Shown here: positions 1 to 23,215 of the stretch, one piece after another
How the letters are laid out: each line of letters starts with the position of its first letter
Numbering within the stretch: the stretch's first letter is position 1
From: Prinia subflava
Taxonomy: Eukaryota > Chordata > Aves > Passeriformes > Cisticolidae
Direction: 5' to 3'
Assembly (NCBI RefSeq): GCF_021018805.1
Contig: NC_086256.1
Span: 8,808,032 to 8,872,031 of the forward strand
DNA length: 64,000 nucleotides
Notes under the pieces: model-generated
What the model saw: only the letters and a program-made list of their open reading frames with translations
Told to the model about the DNA's origin: nothing
Databases searched by the model: none
Program-made: the position numbers and the translations under genes

Positions 1-3000
1 GGCTTTGGGAGGTGTCAGATACACACAGCCTGGCTCACCATCTCACTGGATTTCAGGACAGCAAAGCTGTGAGTGGAAAGAGACGTGGGAAAGCAGCACT
101 TTCCCACCTGTTGGGATGAGACCTTCCTGTTCTGCTTTGTGTCAGTCTTACCCACACATAACCCCTACAAATGCTTTTCAGCTATTTTTACCTATTTTCT
201 GGCCCAGCAGCACTTTCTAGAGATGCAAACAAAACATGTAATTCATTCTTCCCACCTCATCTCCACTGCAACTATTCCTGTTGCCCTGGATTTGTTTATT
301 TGGAAAACGTTTCCCTTTCTTTCATGAAGCAAGCTTTTCATGCTGGATAATTTTGTGCTTGCCTTCAGCCTCTCAAGTCTTTTGAATAAGCCAAGCCGTC
401 CATGAGATGGTGCCACACGCAGAGTTAAAACCCTACTTTGCTTACCAGAGACAGCAGATAGAGAACAGTCTTCCTAGGCACTGCATTTAATATGGCATAT
501 TTATTATGTCTATTATTATTATAATCTGGACTTCTTCAGCTTTGGGTACATGAATAATACAACATCAAAAAAAGTTTTTAAAAAGGTATTTTTATATATA
601 GATAGATAAAGATAGCTCACTCTGATTCATCTGCTAAAAATTGCTGCTGTTCCTTGTTTGTTTGTTTTGTTCAAGCAGAAATTGCTGGGCAAGATGAATG
701 CCAGGAATGGGAATACAGGATAAGCCTAAATTTCACAACTTCTTGTCATGCTGGAAGGTTGCTGTCAAAACTTTGGTACAGGTCTGGAATTCGCTTAGAA
801 ATGAAGTTTCTACTCCGGGGTGTAGTGCAGCAGCTGAGCACAGCCAGTCAGGGAGGCAGGGAAGAGCACCTGGGCTGTCCAGGGATGAGTGAAGGTCAGC
901 ATGCCTCGTCCAGGGGAAGGCTGCAGGGGCTGGAACAGGAGCTGTGCACTCCCCACAAGCCAGCCCGTGGGTAGGAATGTCACCCTGCATAGCTAAAATG
1001 TGAGTGGTTTGAGGGGCTCCTGTGATGACTGTTTTACCTTGTGCCATATGAGGTTGTAAATCAGTGTACCTGTTCTTCTGACCAGGTACAGTGGTTTCTC
1101 TGGTTTGGAGTCAGCAACCAGTGCAGAAAAGAGGCACAAAAAACCCTTCAGGCTATAAAAACAACCCTTGGGCAGACAAATGTCTCGCTCAAAAGTACAG
1201 ATGGAGGTGTTGCTGCTGGAGCTGCACCTCCTGACTACATTTTCGGCCAACTTCTGCACAGCTCTGAGCCAGGGAGAGACACAAAGCCTTCCCAAGCCAC
1301 GGCACAGTGCACAGCAATAAACTCCAGCTCTGCTCTCCACCCCCACAGCTCTGTTTGCACCTGACAGGTGTTGCCACATCCACAGCCTGTGGTCTCTTTG
1401 TCCCTCACATGTCACAACGGAGGACACACAGCAATCAGTGGAGCCGGGAGCAGCATCAGATCTCGAGATAAGGTGTAGAACCTGGGCTCCACCTTCCACA
1501 GAGATCCTGGGATCTGGTCCCAGCCACAGACAGGAATCCAGACTGTCTGCTCTAGGCATTGCTAGTGATGTGTCAAAATGGTTCTTCAGCTCTGCGTGGA
1601 CACAGCCATTACCAAACTTGTGTCCCAGTGGTCAGCTGGATCCTGCCTCGGTGGAAATTAAGCACCAGTGCTTTGACTGTAGCTTCACAGAGGGTAAGCC
1701 ATCAAATAAAAATGCTAAGGAAATAGCTGTAACAAACACTTAACATCCATCATGAGGGACAAGATCTGTCTTGACCCACTAAAACATTATTTGTTCTTCT
1801 TCCCAGGGGCCAAAACACCGCTCCTCTGCATGAGATATATGTGTCATTGGATATGTGTGTATCCCTAAATTTAATTTGTCCAATTGCATTAGGACAAGCA
1901 GCTAATTCCAAAATTCATTTTGTTCCCATAATCAACCCCTCTGCCAAATGGCATTTGGGTGGAATTGTGGAGATTGTGATTTTTATTTAAAGTGATTTAT
2001 TGAAATCATTAGCAATGTTCCCTAAGTGGAATCCATGGCAATCCTTTTAATCTTCCCCCCATCACAGTAAATGCAAACATTTTTTTTAATAACAGAGAGA
2101 TTGAAATATAGGGTTATTAAAATCCACACTTGTATATTTCTCCATGCTCTCTCCCTCTGTAATGGGTTGGAAACCATAATTGTGGAAATAAAGGCTCCCT
2201 TTCAGACTGGAGATGCAGAGAGTGTATAATGAACAGTTAAGCATCTATTTAGTCACTTTGAATTGATAAGGGTGTTAATGAAAATGAAAGGAGACAACTT
2301 TATTTCTGCTACAGGGAAATACAAATGGTGGGGGAGTATCCTTTTGGCATTGCCCTAAGCCCCTTTAATGGAGTCAGTATCTGCAGCAGAACTCAGAGCT
2401 TCCCCAAGTGCTTTTCCAGCCTCTTCCCACAAGTACTCAGTGGAGATCTAGGAAACTGGGGGGGGTTGCCCTGTGTCCCACTGGAGCGAGGTCTGGGCTG
2501 TTGTCATCAGCTGTCCCCAAGCACACAGAAAGCTGTCTCTGTTGCCCTCAGCCCTGATTAATCTCCTCAGGTGCACACACCTTTACAAACCCTTTGCCTC
2601 AAATCCCTCCCCTGGGAATAAAGGGGTACAACACGGTGGGAGCCTGCCTGGGACAGTCACAGCCACAGCCAGGCACAGGGATGGGCCAGCCTGGACCAGA
2701 TGCGCTCCTGTTCCCTCAGGTTGATGCACTGGTGCCATGGCAACTGCTAACACCAAACAGCTCTGGTGAAAGTACAGCTTTGGAGCAGCTTTGGTCCACA
2801 GCGACCGGTGGCCATGTCCTGGGGGTTGTTCTTTCCTCCTAAGAGCCCCAGGCAAAGCATGTGCCTCTGAGCAGAGCAAAGCCAGACTGCACTGTGCCAC
2901 CCCTGCACAGAGCCCAAAACTCCCTTCACATTGAAGAGTTCTTATAAAAAAATAATCTTGCCATATTTTCCATCGTGGAAGGATAAAATCTGGTGTGGGA

Positions 3001-3850
3001 GGACTGAGAATCTGACAGAGGAGCCATTTGCCCTTAGCTCCTGACTCCTGCCCTGGCTCTCAAAGCATCTCTGCAGCTTTGTGCTCTGGAGGCAGAGTAG
3101 CAGCTCCAGCTCTGGACATCAAGCTGCTGGGGCAGGGGGACATCAGGACTTATCCCATGGCAGCTGCCCAGATATCTTTCTGTAACCAGTCACAGCTCCT
3201 TCACTTCTGAGAAGAAATTTTAGGATGCTCTTCAATGGTCCTGGGCACCAGAAGTGACTGTGACATGGTCCGTGCACATTCCAGGGAGGACAGAAAAGCT
3301 TTTTCCTCCACATTTTCTTTGCTCCTGGGATGGTACAATCTGTCCATCACCAACCCTAACCATGGTGATGTTATTGTACAGGAGATGTTGCCATTTTATT
3401 CTATACTCTTCCAAACCCAGGCACAGCTGGTAGGATTGCTGCTGGCTGGTAACAAAGACACACACAAAGTTAATATTTTGCTATTCTTTCTCAGAAGCTC
3501 CACTTGGCTGCTTTCAGGCCTAATATGGTGATTTCCTTGCCCTTGTGAGAGCTGTTTCTTAAAAAAAACAAAAAACAAAAAACCAACAAAACAACCAGGG
3601 GGGTGGGCAGTGGTTTATTTTTACCTCCAAATATACAAAGACGAATTCCCCTTCTCTAAGATTCCCTCTTCCTCCTCTTTAAATGTGTCCCACTGCGTTC
3701 AAACCGAGCCAGCAACTCAGTGATCCCAGAGATCCCCCCGCCAAAGCAGATGAGGAGATGTTATTTGTACCAGTTTAAGACCATTATCAAGGTGCCCAAG
3801 GACAGGCTGGCTCTTACCAGTCGGCACAGACACTTTAGCAGGGAGGGGAG
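1..3850. other. Upstream non-coding region
   Basis: No open reading frame here looks coding: the frames are short, lack recognisable domains and are not joined by convincing splice sites. Most of the stretch is of average composition. About 480-640 and 1,830-2,310 are distinctly AT-rich, with many TAAT/ATTA cores, unlike the GC-rich surroundings. That would suit conserved regulatory DNA or simply unconstrained AT-rich sequence. No transposon, RNA gene or promoter is identifiable. Confidence 0.5.
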
Positions 3851-3889
3851 ACGGTGAGGGAGCCCAGCCTCAAACCCTCCGTGCTTTCT

Positions 3890-4534
3890 GCAAACCAGTC
3901 ATCCCTCCACTGCCAGACTTTGCCGGGCGGAGGCTGCCGGGCGGAGCGCGGGGCTGCGGGGAGCATCACTCGTGCGGGATGCTGCCGGGGGGATCGGTGA
4001 TGTCCTCCCCGCTCCCGGCAGCGCCCGCGATGTGATTCCTCCCTGCCGGCGGCACCCACACAAAGGCTGAACTCGGCTGGACCTGGAGTACCCAGGCGAG
4101 CGCTCCGGCTGCTGCCCACCTCCCCCTGCACCTCCCCGGGAACATCCAGCAGACGGATCAAAGCTCATCTTTTGCCATGGGAAGGATTAACTCCGCGGGG
4201 AGCAGCGGCGGAGGCTGAGCCTGCGCTCCCGCCACGCATCGCCTGCTTCGCAGCACGCTCAGGAGTTTCGGAGCCAGCCTCCCGGCAGCTAATCCCGCTC
4301 GCTGCCGGAGCCGGGAGGCTGCCCAGGGCCGGCAGGGTGGAGGGACAGCAGGGAAGAGAGCGGGGAGGAGTGTGCACACACACACACACACACACACGCG
4401 GGCAGCAGCACCGGGCAGCGGCACCGGATCGGCACCGGCGGCTGCGTGCGGGGAGCTCCGCGGGGAGCTCAGCCTGAACACAACGAGCTGGAGCATCAGG
4501 CGAGAGGATCGGTTCGCTTGGCAAAGTCTTTAAG
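3890..4534 (+). promoter_or_regulatory. CpG-rich promoter / 5' UTR of the two-pass membrane protein gene
   Basis: This stretch is rich in CpG and Sp1-like GC boxes, in contrast to the DNA on either side, and it lies directly upstream of the first coding exon at 4,931. A candidate splice donor (AAG followed by GTAAAA) at 4,535 would end a non-coding first exon. A second possible donor lies at 4,657 (GCAG followed by GTAAAA). The transcription start cannot be fixed from sequence alone. Confidence 0.5.
4375..4397. repeat. (CA)n microsatellite
   Basis: Eleven or more CA dinucleotides in an uninterrupted run inside the CpG-rich 5' region of the first gene. A run of this kind in a promoter or 5' UTR is usually length-polymorphic and can form Z-DNA. 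No function is shown by the sequence. Confidence 0.9.
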
Positions 4535-4930
4535 GTAAAACACCCGAGACCGGCCGCTTCTGGGCTGGGCTGGGGAGCGGGTGCTGGGCTCTCTGCCGGC
4601 GTGCTCCTTGTCTCTGACTTGGTTCTGTTTTTAAAGGAATCGATCGGGAGATGCAGGTAAAAGAAGTTGGTGAAAGCCGAGCTGGAATGGCCAGGAGCTG
4701 CGCTCCGGCGGCCCCGTCACACACCGGGAGCAGCTGAACTTTGTGGGGTCTGAACATTTTTCTCCTCTGCCAACGCCGTGGGCAGCGCGAACGGGAGAGT
4801 CAGGACCGCACCGCACACCTTGCGCCTGACCGAGCCTGGGGCACGGCCAAGCGGGGATTTCTGTTTCTCCAAGGACCATCGCCTCTGAAAATAAAAAGCT
4901 GGAGAAGGGCAATTAATCTTTCTTTTCCAG

Positions 4931-15287
<10,357 letters not shown>

Positions 15288-15310
15288 CCGGGGCCACGCC
15301 CGGGCCGGGC

Positions 15311-15401
15311 GGGATGGAGCAGCGGGACAGACAGCAGGGATGGACAGCAGGGATGGAGCAGGAGGGACGGAGCAGCGGGATGGACAGCAGGGATGGAGCA
15401 G
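15311..15401. repeat. Imperfect GGATGGACAGCA-type minisatellite in the 3' UTR
   Basis: Blocks such as GATGGAGCAG and GATGGACAGCAGG recur about seven times over some 90 bases, beginning 24 bases after the stop codon of the membrane protein gene. The arrangement suggests an approximate duplication of a 40-50 base block made of shorter 12-15 base units. It lies in presumed 3' UTR, so it would be transcribed. Confidence 0.75.
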
Positions 15402-15877
15402 TGAAAGAGAGCAGCAGCCGCCTTGCAGGACCGGGCAGGGAGAGGAAGGGATGGGCAGAGCCGGCACCGTGCAGCAAAGCCCTTCTTCCCCCGGTTATTC
15501 CAGCCTCTAAGGACCTTGCCGGGGTGGGTGGCATCACCCCTTCTCCCAGGCTTGTCAGCCCTGTCCTGACATCTGCCCTTGGGTTTGTGACCTCCTCTTT
15601 GTTCCCTGTGAATAGCAAAAAAGAAAAAGCAAATGCAAAATACACCCACCAAACAAGGCTTGCGAGAGCAATGAGCTGGAGAGGGGCTGGGCAGTCCTTT
15701 GGCGAGCGGCTGTCCCGTGGCGTGGGATTGGGGTGGGGGAAAGGGCAAAGGAGACGAGGAGGCTGCAGAGAAATGCGGGTGTCTGCATTTCTGGGGACAG
15801 GCCCAGGACACAGCAGGGAGCTGGGAGCTGCAGAAAGGCACAGAAAGGTCGGTAGGGGCCAAATCCCCCGGGACAGT

Positions 15878-15929
15878 GGTGATCTGCTTGGACATTGGTG
15901 ATCTGCTTGGACATTGGTGATCTGCTTGG
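15878..15929. repeat. Triplicated 19-mer
   Basis: The unit GGTGATCTGCTTGGACATT occurs twice in full and a third time in part (GGTGATCTGCTTGG), head to tail with no spacer. The copies are identical, which points to recent expansion. It lies about 600 bases after the stop codon of the membrane protein gene. Confidence 0.9.
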
Positions 15930-18900
15930 GCTGTCACTCCTGCCTTTAGTTTTGCAGCTCCAGCTCACAGCCCTTTTCAGCAGGTGTGTCCTGTGCCTCT
16001 GGGACAGCAGGGTGACAGCCCAAACTTCCCAGGGAGCCTTACTCCTCTATGCCTGTAGCCAAGCCAGGCCCATCCCATTCCTTCCACCACATCTCTGCTT
16101 GAGCCCAGCACCCCCTGACAGGGAGCAGCCCTCTTGGGACCAGGTACAACCCCTTTTCCTGAGAAATGTTGCTGGAGAGAATTATAGGGACCCATCTGCA
16201 TGCAATCCAAACTCTTCATGGGGGAAAATAGCCTTTATATATCTGCATGCTTCAGATTTATCTCAGCATGACCACCTCTTCCATTACCCCCAAACTTCCT
16301 GCCACCCCAAGGGGTGCTGGCTCTGTCCTGGGGTCAGCCCCACGTGCATTCACGAAGCAGGGAGAGCTCCCTCTTCTCCCTGGACACCTTCCTCTTCCCA
16401 GCCAGAGCACCATCAACCAAAACTGTCCCTCTCTCTGCCCAAAGACACTCTGTACCATTTGTAACTCCAGGCAGGTCCCTTCTCCTCGCTGTTTAAGGGG
16501 CTCAGAGGAAGCCAGCAACAGCAAACCTGCAGGGCAAGCTCCCAAACCATGTGGGAAAAGGAGCATCCTGATGGCTTCATTGCTATTTTAAGGTCAGCTC
16601 TTACCCCACTAAGGGTTTTAAATCAGGATCCATAATTTCCCTGTATAGCAGAGTGGAGGCACTGGGACCAAGCTCATTCCGTGTGCCTCTTCCTTATGAA
16701 GATCCCCTTACTCTCCACATCTTCCTTGAACTTAAAAAAAAAAGGTAATACTGATGTGCCACAGAGCCAGTCCTGAGAAAAGGCCGTGGTCCAGACTTCT
16801 GCCTCTGCTTTCAGGGAGACAAGTCCTGCCTTTTCCCAGCCTGCAGTACCCAGCACACCACAAATAGCAGGGGCCAGAACAGCATTTTCCCCTTCTGAAA
16901 GTGGTTAAGGAAAATGGATGTGGTTTCAAACTCCTGCTCCAAGGGCTTTAATGAGAGCCATTAGCAGCAGTCCCACGCTGGGGCTTTGTCGGGAGGACAG
17001 TTCCTCACACCTCCTCCTCCGTGATTAACCATTTCCGATCAGGCACTGTTCTGCCACCATCATTTTACTGCCTTTGTTTTTAAATCCTGGGTTTGCAGCG
17101 GCTGCTGTGGCACCTGCCAGGCTTCCCCTGTGCTGCTGGGGCTGTGCAGGGGAGCTGGACAGAGATGCCCCGGCAGCATGAGGGGTCCCACCAGCAATCC
17201 TGTCAGCCCCTGGGAAGAAGGTCGCAGCACCAGAGCTGGCTGTGGGCTGGGGAAACTGGGAAGGTGCAGATTCTTGGGGGACAGGAGCTTGTACAGGGAG
17301 GGGCTGATTTGCTTGCTCCCCTGCTATTTCAGCATCGGCAGGCTGAACATCAGGGTCAGCCAGGTGCCCCTGGCCACACTCAGGAGGGACAGGGAGACAT
17401 TGTGTCACACTGGCACTGCTCACAGACTGCTCCCTGCCATGGGGACATGCACTGCTCACAGACTGGTCCCCCATGCCACTCCCTGGGCACAACTGGTCCC
17501 CCCAGGGCTTCAGGAACAGCCCAGTGACTCATCTGCACTGCAGCCCCATCACGCCATCAGCTGCTGGAAATAAGGGGGAGGCTTCCCTGAGCATGGAGGC
17601 AGCCACCTCCACTCCAGCCTGGCTATTGCTCCCTTCCTGAGACATTTGGGGTCCTAGATGACGTGCTTTGACCCCAGGAGATGCTCCTGCACCAAGCAGC
17701 AACTCAGGGCTGGCGTGGCTGTCACCCACCCGAGGCCGCTGTCCTCAGAGCAGGAGCAGAAGGAAGGAGCCCAGCTCCCTCCTGTGGCCACCTGCACCGC
17801 CAGACTGTGCCATTCTGGGAAGGGGCTGGCGAGGAAGTGCCCTCAGCCCCCTCCCCTCAGCCTCTTTGAAGCCCCTCAGGACTGCCGGGGGGAGTCCCGG
17901 TGCTGTGCCCATCTCCAGGACTGACCAGGCACCGGGTGGTGTTTGCAGTGTCCATGGGAGGGGAAGCACAAGCACCGCCCTGAGCTGTGGGCTCACACCT
18001 GGTCAGTGCCAGCAACCAGGGCTGCCACCAGAGCTCTGCAGGACCCCGTGGCTGCGTTTGGAACTGACCCCACTGGAACCTGCCCCCAACGGGGGAACAC
18101 CCCAGAGGACAGCTGCTTCCCACAGCACCTTCCTTCACATCCCCCAAACCTGTGCCATTGCCATCACCTGGCACCTGCCTTCCCCCTGCTATGTTCCCAA
18201 ACATGTCACCAGAGCCCACACCAGTGCTGAGCTCTGAGGCTGACTGTGAGCCTGGCAGAGGGTCCCAGGACCATGGAGATGTTTTGCCTCCAGACACTGG
18301 AAGCAGAGCATGGCTTATGGCTGCAGCAATCCCTGTCCCTCCAAGAATTCAGTGTTTTTCTGTCCAGCCATGCACCCATGCAGCTGACTGCATTTTGGAG
18401 GACATCTCCAGTACCCTCAGAGGCCCTCTGAAGCTGGGTGGCAGGACAGGACCAGGCCCATGAGTGAGGCTGGGGGGATGGGGGAGTGCTCCATGTTTTT
18501 GTTTGGGGTGTGCAAATGGTACAGCATCCTTGTGTGCTCTCCTCACCCACCAGGACCCCCTCTCCAGGCTCTGCTGTCCCCCTCAGCCCTCTCCTTGCTC
18601 CCCACAATCTCTGAGCAGGGGACAAGTTTCTGGTGATCCAACAGCAGGGATCCAGGAAGGGCATGGAGGGGCTTCTTCGCCCAGAGGAGAATTTTTGGGG
18701 ATGCTGAGGAGGAAAGGATCCATGAGTGTCCCTGGGTATTCTGACTGCTCCCATCCCTGCACCTCTTCAGTGCAGGAGGCTGCTCTTTAATTCCCTCCTT
18801 CCTCCCCTAAGCGCCTTAGGGAGCAGAGACGAGAGATGCTGGTGCTTTTTATAGCAGCCATAATCCCTGCTGCTCACACTGCCTGCACCTCCTGCCCTGA

Positions 18901-21900
18901 GACACAGGCTGAGCCTCCAAAATGGGGGCTGCTGCCCAAATACTGCCCCAAAACCCTTTGGCTGGCAGCATTGCCTCTCTCCCAGTGCACAGACCCCAGC
19001 TGGGGGTGGTTCTGGTCTGAAGAGCCCTTTGCACAAGGTGTGGGGCAGCCACAGGGGCTGCTCTCTGACAAGGAGGGACAGGCACAGGCACACAGAGACA
19101 CATGGATGAGCACCAGAACAACTGCCTGGCCTCCCTGCTCTCCTCCAAGACTTGTGGAACAGGAACCAACCCCACAGCACAGCCTCAAGAAAATCATTGG
19201 GCATGAGGGAAGACTGGGGGTCTCTTTCCTTTCTATCTCCCCCAGCTTTACAAAAGGGAAGCTGAGGCAGGGAGGGAGCAGGGAAGGGGCTCCTGGCCCT
19301 TCAGCCCAGGAGTAGAGTCCCTCACAGGGCAGCTGCTGAGCTTTAAATGTAGATGAAGCCTTTCCTTGGTTGTAAGCCCCAGGACATGAGCTTCAGCATT
19401 TTGTCAGGATCATTTTGGTGCTGGGGGCCTGGTTTCCCTCATCCAGCCTGTGCCTGTGGAGCCACAGATGGCATTTGAGCCATCCAGGCTTCATCCCTGG
19501 GCATGAAGGGGACTGAGGAAAAGGGATGTGAAGTGGGGCAGTGGAAGGTGTGGTGTGGGGCAGGAGCAGGTTCTGAGAGAGGCATATTTCACCTCCTGTC
19601 CCTGTCCTGGTGGTCAGTGCTGTCCTTTCACCCAGCTCCAGCCCCTGTCCCCACCCACAGCCACCAAGGGAGGGCACGGGCACTGCAGCTGCTTTATTCC
19701 CATTGCCATTTCTCTCTCCAGCAGCTCCGCTTTTACTTCACTCCAGCCAAAAGTCCCCCCGACTTTGCACCCTGCCAGGAGGAACCCAACACACCTCTTG
19801 ACCTTTTACTGTTTCTGTTTTACTGCCCATAGCTGGGCAGATGAAATTTTCTCTGCCCACCCACCCCAGATCAGAGGGTCTCGCAGGAGAGGGCAGCCTG
19901 GCAAACCCTGTCTCAAACCATTCCAGCCCTGCCTGCCCACTTTGCCCTGCTGCAGGTCCAGCCCCTGTCTCCCACAGTTTCTCTGCAATACATCTGCTGT
20001 AATTTTCCCTTTAAACACCCCACAGAGGAAAGAAAAAACAACCCAGGGGGTGGGGTGGGGGGGTGTGTGTGGTTCTTCTAGGTCAGGCTGCACTAAGACA
20101 GAGAAAGAAGATTAATTTCTCAGAAGAGCAATTCAGATTTTTCTGCTCCCTGCTGGGGACCGAGGCAGAGCTGGTGGCAGGAGCACACTCATCTCCTGGG
20201 CACACACAGGTTTTGGTTGTCACCCCTGGGGTGGCACTGAGCAGGACCTCCCCAGATCCAAGTCCTGCTTGGAGCTGCAGGGGGATTCTTGCCCAGCGAT
20301 GGGTGATGCAAGTGGGAAGAAGGCGAAGTATCAGGGATGCTGATGGGCCAGGGTGGGTGCCCAGCACCCAGGAGGGAGAGCTGTGCCACCACCTCCTCCC
20401 CGCCCCCTGGCTGGGCTGGAACAGGCAGGGAATGAAGCCCTGAGCCTGTCCTTGTCACTTACCCATGCCCACACACCCACGAGGCCCTGGGCAGTCACAC
20501 TTGTTTTTCACTCCCAGGGAGTGCTGGGAAGCTTAAAGCCAGCGGATTATTCTCCAAAGCAAAGGCCTGGCCTGCTGCCAGCCCCTGGCAGGGAACAAAC
20601 AGCCTGGGGAGGCATTTCCCAGAGGCTCAGCTCCTTCCTGGTTCACGCTCTGACTTTGCACCCCTGTCCAGCAGCCTCACAGCCACTCAGCTGCAGACAC
20701 CACGAAACTCAGGAGGGGCTTCCCAAAGGTGGAGAGGAGGCAGGAGGGTACCAGGAGACTCCACCTGGTGTCTGAGCTTCCCTGGGCAGAGCATCCCCTA
20801 CCCAGCATGGCTCCTCCAGGGTGTAGTAGAGGTTCAGCAGAAGACAGGCACAGGGAGGGGGATGTCTCTTGTTCTCCTCTTCGCACAAAACCTGAAGGAG
20901 GTTCTTTGGAGACCTGTGAACCTGGGGCAGGAAGGAAAAGCTGGAAGCCATCTGGAAACTCAGGACACAGGAATCCTACACTGGGCTGATTTAAACCAGT
21001 ACTAGGGGTTCCTGGGCACTGTGGGGAGCAGGCTGGGTGAGGGGTGCTGGCTGGAGGAGAGCTGGAAGATGGGGCCAGCCTGGGGACCATGCCCCAAAGG
21101 AGAGGACTGAATGCAACTGTCCTAAATTGGAGGCAGCTTTGGCATCATGAAACTCTTCCTGGGGATCTGGGGATCACCACTTTGCTGTGACCAGCACCAA
21201 CACTTCAGCCTTGCCCAGGAAACCATCAGAACATCCCCACTGCCAAAACAGGGCGTGCTGAGAGCAGGGCATGGGGGCTACACTTAGCCTTTCCTGTCCC
21301 ATCTGTTGGCCTCTCCTGTCCCACCCTGTCTGCAATGGGCCAGGCAGCACAAAAGCAGCGCTCTGCTCCCCAGAAAGAGATAACTGAGGTGTGTGGGAGC
21401 TGCACAGGGAACAGTACAAGGGTCAACAGGGAGCATCAGTCTCCAGATAAGAGGAGGGTGGGGGCGCTGTGATCAGCCCCACAGGCTGTGCTTGCACCCA
21501 CACACCCCCTGCACCCACTCCTGGGGTCACCCCACGGTGATGCCCCCCACGCCAGTGAGCCCACGGGGTGGTGTGGGGCCACAGGGCTGCCAGACCAAAG
21601 GCCACGGAGTTTGGCCACCTCCCTTCCCAGCACGGGGACCGTGCTCTTTTTCCCCTGGGAAAAGGATATTTTCATGCCTCCTCCCCACAGGAACTAACAG
21701 AAATTGCTTAAATGGCTGCATTGCTCTGGGGACAGGCCCTTTCAGAGCTGAGCTGCACGCAGGGAAGGGAAAGCCCAGGGGACATTTTAATAACAAGCAA
21801 GGAGAGCTATTGAAGTGTTTTACTGCCTCGTTAAGGCAGTCTAATCTCTGTGTATATCTGGGAAAAAATAATTGGCTTGCTGGTGTTTTTATTGTAACAG

Positions 21901-23195
21901 AGGTGGGTGTTTTCTGGCACGGCTGGGATCCCGCCTGCTTTATCTGCTTGTTTTCTTACCTGATACCAGCACTGAGCAGCCCAAGAGCAGCTCAAGGGCA
22001 GCAGCAGGCAGGGTCAGGGCCAGGCAGACCAGAGGGAGGCTGTGGATCCGTGCTGTGGGCTGTTTCCCGCCCACAGGTGCTCTGCACCCCATTGCTGCAC
22101 CCACGTTTCAGCCAGAGGCAGGTCCCCAGGGTGTTTCCCCAGGGGAGGTTTGGGATGTTGGCTCTGCACGTGCCTGGGCAAAGCTCAAAGGTGGGTGATC
22201 CCTCATCCAGGCAGCCCAGAGACAGAGCAGGGAGACAACCACGGGGTCCCATCCACCCCTCCAGCTCCAAGGGCTGGGATTTGGGGGATACACAGATTTT
22301 GGGACTACGGGCACCTTGGGCTGATGTAAACCAGGCTGAATAGTCCATGCCCAGGGCAGCCCCAGCAAAAGTTCTTCTGCAGCAATACAGAGTTAAACAG
22401 CTGCTGAGGTGTACATTTGTAAGAGGAATAGGCTGGGCATTTTATCTCTAAGGTTTTCTTCATGATTCTATTTTTGACCTCAGCCCAGCAGAAACTGGGG
22501 AAATCCTGCTGAGTCCTGCTGGCTCCAGCATCCAATTCCCCGTTTGCAGAAGCTCCCGGTGTCAAAGCCGTGAGCCGGAAGGGATGCTGAGGCTGGGATG
22601 ACAGGGCTGGATAAGCCGATTGCATTTGCTTTGGAAAAGCTGATGTTTGCATGAGCACTGGCTCTAGTGGTTTTAAAGGGATCCACCCAGAAGCAAATCC
22701 CAACAGCCTGATATCAGAGCTGTGCTGCTCCCACCCCAGCTGGGCTGGAGAAGTCTCTGCTCTACACCCAGATCCACACTGCCCCTCCGGGGTGGAGGGA
22801 GCCACAGGAGCCAAAGCTGCCACTGCAGAACACAGGAAGCAAAGACTCCAGCACAGCTAACAGGGCTGGTAAACACCTAAAATGATCGTCCTTGGAAATA
22901 TGGAGCAGGAAGAGTGAAGGTGCTGTTTGACACCTAGTCCAGCCGAGATCAATACAGTCACCCTTGCTCCCAGCAGATGTGTCCTGGTACCCAGCTGCTT
23001 CAGGAAAAGTGACTTTTATCACTGATGTGAGAAGGGACAGATGCCCAGACACTTGGACTGTGCCTATTTCAGGACTGGGGCTAAACCTGCCCTTCTGCAG
23101 GGCTGCCAGAGGTTCCAGGGTGTTCCATCCCAAAGCTTCTCCCCGTTCCCCAGAAACACCAGTGAGCTCAGCTAAGCACTGACAGCGTGGCCTGG
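15930..23195. other. Intergenic region without recognisable genes
   Basis: No frame shows family resemblance, and no RNA gene or transposon is recognisable. The 3' end of the membrane protein gene must lie in or before this stretch, but no canonical AATAAA was found near its stop codon. An AT-rich island at about 21,690-21,960 stands out from the GC-rich surroundings. RAD54L, the next gene beside LURAP1 in human, is not visible here. Confidence 0.5.
21690..21960. promoter_or_regulatory. Candidate conserved non-coding element
   Basis: An island of lower GC with several A/T-rich cores (TTTAATAACAAG, AATAATTGGC, TTTTTATTGTAAC) and no credible reading frame. It resembles the intronic islands of the neighbouring gene. 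Regulatory role is inferred and would need cross-species alignment. Confidence 0.28.
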
Positions 23196-23209
23196 GAGAA
23201 ACACAAACA

Positions 23210-23215
23210 TTTATT
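23210..23215 (-). terminator. LURAP1: LURAP1 polyadenylation signal (AATAAA)
   Basis: The plus strand reads TTTATT, which is AATAAA on the minus strand, about 1.9 kb beyond the LURAP1 stop codon. It is the first canonical hexamer I found downstream of that stop. The implied 3' UTR is about 1.9 kb. Confidence 0.6.

Noticed and set aside
3550..3600. A-rich run with AAAAAC units as a retroposon tail
   Set aside because: No element body or target-site duplication is visible beside it.
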